A DNA stretch of 39,399 nt, taken from Clostridiales bacterium (GTDB taxonomy: Bacteria > Bacillota > Clostridia > Christensenellales > UBA1242). Position 1 is the first letter of the stretch. The number at the start of each line of letters is the position of its first letter. Below are positions 35,953-39,399 of the stretch, piece after piece. Location of the stretch: contig SVIU01000008.1 in the NCBI GenBank assembly GCA_015069335.1, positions 1 to 39,399 of the forward strand, given 5' to 3'. Both the position numbers and the translations under genes were made by a program. A model generated the notes under the pieces. That model worked only from the letters and a program-made list of their open reading frames with translations. It was not told the origin of the DNA and made no database searches.

Positions 35953-36210
35953 CTATCTTAAAATTATAAATACAATAATCAATGCAACTGCTACAAAGTA
36001 TGCAACATACCACCAAGGACTGCGCTTTGTTCTAACATAAAAGAAGCCAGCAACAGCAGTGGTCGCATAAGCAATACACTCGCCAATTGTTCTAAATGCA
36101 TTAATTAGGTTTCCAGAAAAGATTTTTTGAAGTATCAAAACAACTGCAACCAATAATAAACCTACAAAAGCGATAAAATTAAAAACTTTGCCAATATTTT
36201 TCTTTGCCAT
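35953..36210 (-). CDS. small membrane protein
   Basis: 85 residues with three hydrophobic segments (about 10-28, 40-58 and 66-84), basic N-terminus (MAKKNIGKVF) and RTKRSPWW before the last segment. I do not recognise a family. GGGGG lies before the ATG. First gene of a probable two-gene unit with the GNAT-like gene. Confidence 0.7.
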   Translation of the reverse strand: MAKKNIGKVFNFIAFVGLLLVAVVLILQKIFSGNLINAFRTIGECIAYATTAVAGFFYVRTKRSPWWYVAYFVAVALIIVFIILR

Positions 36211-36232
36211 ATGTTTATCCCCCTTTTGTAAT

Positions 36233-36262
36233 TATATATCATAAAATAAAAAGTTATGTCAA
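36233..36262 (-). promoter_or_regulatory. promoter of the small membrane protein gene
   Basis: On the minus strand TTGACA (36257-36262) with TATATA 18 bases away, or TATAAT 20 bases away. It is back to back with the promoter of the GLUG gene. Confidence 0.55.
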
Positions 36263-36287
36263 AAAAATTTTTATAAATTTTTGGTTA

Positions 36288-36316
36288 TTGACAAGCCAAA
36301 ACCAATATTGTATACT
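36288..36316 (+). promoter_or_regulatory. sigma-A promoter of the GLUG-repeat gene
   Basis: TTGACA (36288-36293), 17-base spacer, TATACT (36311-36316), then GGGAG (36335) before the ATG. Confidence 0.85.
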
Positions 36317-36347
36317 AAGTAGGAATAAAAATATGGGAGTTTAAATT

Positions 36348-39161
36348 ATGAAAAGATTTATGGTTTATGCAGTAATTGTTATAACATTTTTGTTTTTCGG
36401 TTTCACCATTTATTATTTAACAAGAAATCACGAGCAAATTAGTTTAACAATTTCAAGCGAAGAAGGCATTTATTTAAATAAAGATGAAACTTATATGTTG
36501 CCAATAACTTGGACAAAACCAAACAGTAGCACAACAATGGAAGTTGCTGTTTCAGATCCAACAGTTGTTTCTTATGATCAAGAGGCACAAAAATTCACAG
36601 CAACAAAAGGCGGTTTCACATCGGTTACTATCACTACATCAAACGAGAATTTTGGACCTTTTGTTTTTGAAATTTATGTTGGTGACGGAACAATCGAAAA
36701 TCCTTATTACATAAAAGACGCAGAAGAATTGGATGATATTGGCTCAACACTTTATCCAGCTTCAGCAAGTTATCAACTCATTGACGATATTGACTTAAAC
36801 CAAGATGTTTGGACCCCACTTCCAGAATATTCTGGAAACTTCAACGGAAATGGCCACATAATACACAATTTAAAACTTAAGGGCAATGGAACTGCTGGTT
36901 TATTCCAAAAAGTTGCCCATGGCGGTTTGGTAGAAAACATTAAATTTTCTAATGCAACCATAAATGGTGATTTTATTAACGCGGGTGTTGTTGCGGGAGT
37001 AAACGCTGGAACAATAGGCAAAATTGACGTTGTTTCTGCAACCATAACAAACACTTCAACAGGTAATGTCGGCGTTATTGCAGGCTCAAACATATATGAT
37101 ACAACTGCAGGCGTAATCAATATGTGTTCTGCTTCTGCTACAATAACCTCAGCAGGCAATGTTGGTGGTTTGGTTGGACACAACAAATCAGCTTTAATCA
37201 TCAATTCAAAATCAGAAATCACATCAATTACAGCATCAAATCAACAAACAAACTTTGGCGGTATTGTAGGCAAAAATGAATCAGAATATTTATCATCAAA
37301 AAATGATAAAGGTGAAGATGTTGTTTTATATTATTCTCCAGTTATCAAAAATGTTGTTTCTGTAATAAAAGCAGCTTCTGGTACAGCAAATATGGGTGCA
37401 ATTGTAGGTGCAAACATTGAGGGTACAACCAGTGCTCAAGTATTGTTCTACAACTCTTACTTTAACAACATATATTCATTAGGCGCTGGTGTTCAAATGG
37501 ATAGCGTTGCAGTTGGCAAAGAAATTATAACAGCAGATTCTTTAAACAATATAACAAGCAAAACAAATCAAGAATTGTTGCAACAATCAACTTATAGCAA
37601 CTTTAATTTTGATGGAGTATGGCTTTTAAATGAAAATCAAATTGCAAGCATCAACTTTGATGGCAATTATGAATCGCATAGAATGGCTCCATATGGCTCA
37701 GAAATAACACAAGACGATAAACCATTACTAGACTTTTTAAATGATTTAAGAGTCAACCCATCAAACAATGTTACATACAATATAACCAAAAATTTTACTC
37801 TTGATTTAAATGGTGCAGTATGGTCAACCATTGCTCCAGATATTAAAAAACCAATCTTGGCATCGATTATTGTTGACGAGGATGTTGTATGTGAAATTAC
37901 AAACTTTAGATTGGCTCAAGCAAATAACAGCTTCTTTGGCTATATTGGTGCTGGCTCAGAAATTTCTGGATTGAAATTTACAAATGTAACTGTTGATTCT
38001 TGCTCACAACCAAGTTCGGCAATTGTTACAACAACTGTTTTACGTGGTGCAACATTGCAAGATATTACAGTAGAATATAATGAAATCAACACAGATGCTC
38101 AAAATGTTGGTATCATCAGTGCAGAAAACCAAGGAACAATCAATAATTGCCATGTTGCAAACTCTGCAAACAAAACATTAACAGTTCCTTCTTCACAAGT
38201 TGCAAAAAATGTTGGTGGAATTGTTGGAAACAATGCAGGTCTTGTAAACAACTGTTCGGTTGGTGGAGTGAATATGATCATCACTACAACAAACTATACT
38301 GATGGTTCTTTTAACATTGGCGGAATTGCCGGAGTGACCGAATCAAACATTTCAAACAGCAAGGTGTATGGTTTCAATTTAGAAACAACAAACAAAGGGT
38401 CTATGTATGCTGGTGGTGTTGTTGGTTATATTAAAGCAGCAGCATTATCAATCAACAAATGTTTCTCTTATGCAAATTTAAAAATTATAACTGAAAACGA
38501 AAATGCATATGTTGGAGGTATCTCTGCTTATGTATCAGCTGGCTCAACAGTATTTGGTTGCTTCTATTCAACAGGTGAGTTAAAAGCTTATCACGTTGGT
38601 GGTTTAAGTGCTCACAACTATGGAACAGTTACTCAATCTTATGCTGGTGAAAGCCAATTGACAGGTATGTTTGTTGCAGGTCTTGCTCCATATCATGGAG
38701 GCAAATTCATTGATTGTTATACATTGGTTAACATGACAGGCTTAAACAAAAAAAGTTACCTAAACGGCTTTGCTTACAGACCATATGAGGGTTGTTTGGT
38801 AGAACATTGCTTTTCAAATGCAACTTTCAGTGGTGAAGGACATTATTGGTGTGAAACCAGTGCTTTAATAAGGGCTACAGACATCCTTGACTGGTTGAAT
38901 GAATATCTAAGAACTGGCGATTTTGTAAATAATATTGTATTGCCAAACAACGGTGCAAGAATTCAATATATGGTTGAAGTTTTAAAAATTGCTCCAGGCT
39001 GGATAGATGCAAGCGTTGATCAATGCAAGGGCAATGTTGGCAATTATGATGTGTTTAAAAATGCTTGGTTTGACGGTGTTGACACATGGAATTTTGACAC
39101 AGCAGTCAACGAAGCAAACGGTGGTTTCCCAACATTAAAAAATGTTGCAGTAGACGAATAA
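36348..39161 (+). CDS. membrane-anchored GLUG-repeat surface protein
   Basis: 937 residues. One N-terminal membrane segment (about 4-24, MKRFMVYAVIVITFLFFGF), then a Big-like immunoglobulin-fold stretch (about 30-118, ending FGPFVFEIYVGDG), then a long series of beta-helix GLUG-type repeats (NAGVVAGVNAGTIG, NVGGLVGHNKSA, NFGGIVGKNESE, NVGGIVGNNAGLV and others). No cleavage site or C-terminal anchor is obvious, so it is probably held by its N-terminal helix. GLUG proteins are usually surface adhesins. It diverges from the small membrane protein gene. Confidence 0.85.
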   Translation: MKRFMVYAVIVITFLFFGFTIYYLTRNHEQISLTISSEEGIYLNKDETYMLPITWTKPNSSTTMEVAVSDPTVVSYDQEAQKFTATKGGFTSVTITTSNENFGPFVFEIYVGDGTIENPYYIKDAEELDDIGSTLYPASASYQLIDDIDLNQDVWTPLPEYSGNFNGNGHIIHNLKLKGNGTAGLFQKVAHGGLVENIKFSNATINGDFINAGVVAGVNAGTIGKIDVVSATITNTSTGNVGVIAGSNIYDTTAGVINMCSASATITSAGNVGGLVGHNKSALIINSKSEITSITASNQQTNFGGIVGKNESEYLSSKNDKGEDVVLYYSPVIKNVVSVIKAASGTANMGAIVGANIEGTTSAQVLFYNSYFNNIYSLGAGVQMDSVAVGKEIITADSLNNITSKTNQELLQQSTYSNFNFDGVWLLNENQIASINFDGNYESHRMAPYGSEITQDDKPLLDFLNDLRVNPSNNVTYNITKNFTLDLNGAVWSTIAPDIKKPILASIIVDEDVVCEITNFRLAQANNSFFGYIGAGSEISGLKFTNVTVDSCSQPSSAIVTTTVLRGATLQDITVEYNEINTDAQNVGIISAENQGTINNCHVANSANKTLTVPSSQVAKNVGGIVGNNAGLVNNCSVGGVNMIITTTNYTDGSFNIGGIAGVTESNISNSKVYGFNLETTNKGSMYAGGVVGYIKAAALSINKCFSYANLKIITENENAYVGGISAYVSAGSTVFGCFYSTGELKAYHVGGLSAHNYGTVTQSYAGESQLTGMFVAGLAPYHGGKFIDCYTLVNMTGLNKKSYLNGFAYRPYEGCLVEHCFSNATFSGEGHYWCETSALIRATDILDWLNEYLRTGDFVNNIVLPNNGARIQYMVEVLKIAPGWIDASVDQCKGNVGNYDVFKNAWFDGVDTWNFDTAVNEANGGFPTLKNVAVDE

Positions 39162-39186
39162 TATAATTGAATTAATAGACAAAGGG

Positions 39187-39225
39187 GACTGTAAGCGAAA
39201 ATAAATTTTCGTTGCAGTCTTTTTT
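39187..39225 (+). terminator. terminator of the GLUG gene
   Basis: GACTGTAA-CGAAAA pairs with TTTTCG-TTGCAGTC (one bulged G), followed by six T. Confidence 0.9.
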
Positions 39226-39232
39226 AAGGGCT

Positions 39233-39399
39233 CGCTTGTTTGCAATTTAAGCATTGTTCGCTTGTGATGCAAGTGAGATTAAATTGGTCATGTATGTTAG
39301 CAACACCTTTTTTGCAAATAAATTGCAAAGGTTGAGAATTTTTCAAACGAAACAAGTTTCTAAAAATTCTCAAAAGCCCGGTTTATGCTAACACACATG
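39233..39399 (+). repeat. family D long-hairpin element, copy D3 (cut by window end)
   Basis: It starts CGCTTGTTTGCAATTT. Stems: CATGTATGTTAGCA (39289-39302) / TGCTAACACACATG (39386-39399, one mismatch), TTTGCAA / TTGCAAA, and TTGAGAATTTTT / AAAAATTCTCAA around GAAAC-AA-GTTTC. The right arm reaches the last base of the window, so the element continues beyond it. Confidence 0.7.

Overview
This is a low-GC window from a Bacillota-like genome, most likely an uncultured host-associated Clostridia lineage. The evidence is AT-rich intergenic DNA, consensus sigma-A promoters (TTGACA-N17-TATAAT or TAAAAT), AGGAG-type ribosome sites that match the anti-SD at the end of the 16S rRNA, clostridial neighbourhoods (yqzL-recO; yebC-ruvC-ruvA-ruvB-queA-tgt-yrzE-like), and GC-rich hairpin repeats. 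Species cannot be determined from the sequence alone.

Layout. 1-310: 3' end of a 16S rRNA gene closed by three tandem terminators, with no 23S or tRNA following. 306-2900: a degenerate ABC ATPase, an IS3-type transposase remnant, an unknown protein and an HExxH protein. 2.9-6.9 kb: RNA-modification and housekeeping genes (rsmE, mtaB, HIT hydrolase, two unknowns, a SpoU methyltransferase). 7.1-13.4 kb: yebC, Holliday-junction genes ruvC-ruvA-ruvB, queuosine genes queA-tgt, a 28-residue membrane peptide at the place where yajC usually lies, and a YrzE/TIGR04086 membrane protein. 13.4-19.4 kb: dinB with a LexA-like box, an amidohydrolase, tex, an RsuA-type pseudouridine synthase. 19.7-23.9 kb: an unknown gene, a MurJ/SpoVB flippase, a dihydrouridine synthase, yqzL, recO. 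23.9-24.9 kb: a dense repeat cluster around a DUF559 nuclease-like gene. 25.2-32.8 kb: rpoB and rpoC. 33.1-39.2 kb: two exported repeat proteins (BspA-like and GLUG-like) and, on the other strand, a small membrane protein with a GNAT-like protein.

Three kinds of intergenic repeat run through the window. Family A/C is GC-rich: a conserved hairpin, then a core hairpin whose sequence differs between copies while both arms change together. Family B is built from gtgaata-like heptamers around a GCGA core hairpin. Family D is a long hairpin element bounded by CGCTT and AAGCG. Several genes also end in perfect palindromes that include the stop codon.

The points most worth checking are: a run of nine G inside the spacer of the promoter for an exported protein (possible phase variation); a class of promoters placed so that the transcript would begin at the ATG (leaderless), including one whose -35 is supplied by a repeat end; the DUF559 gene held between inverted family A repeats; the covarying repeat cores; an ABC ATPase that has lost nearly every catalytic motif; and RpoB with Gln at the rifampicin-site position that is usually His.
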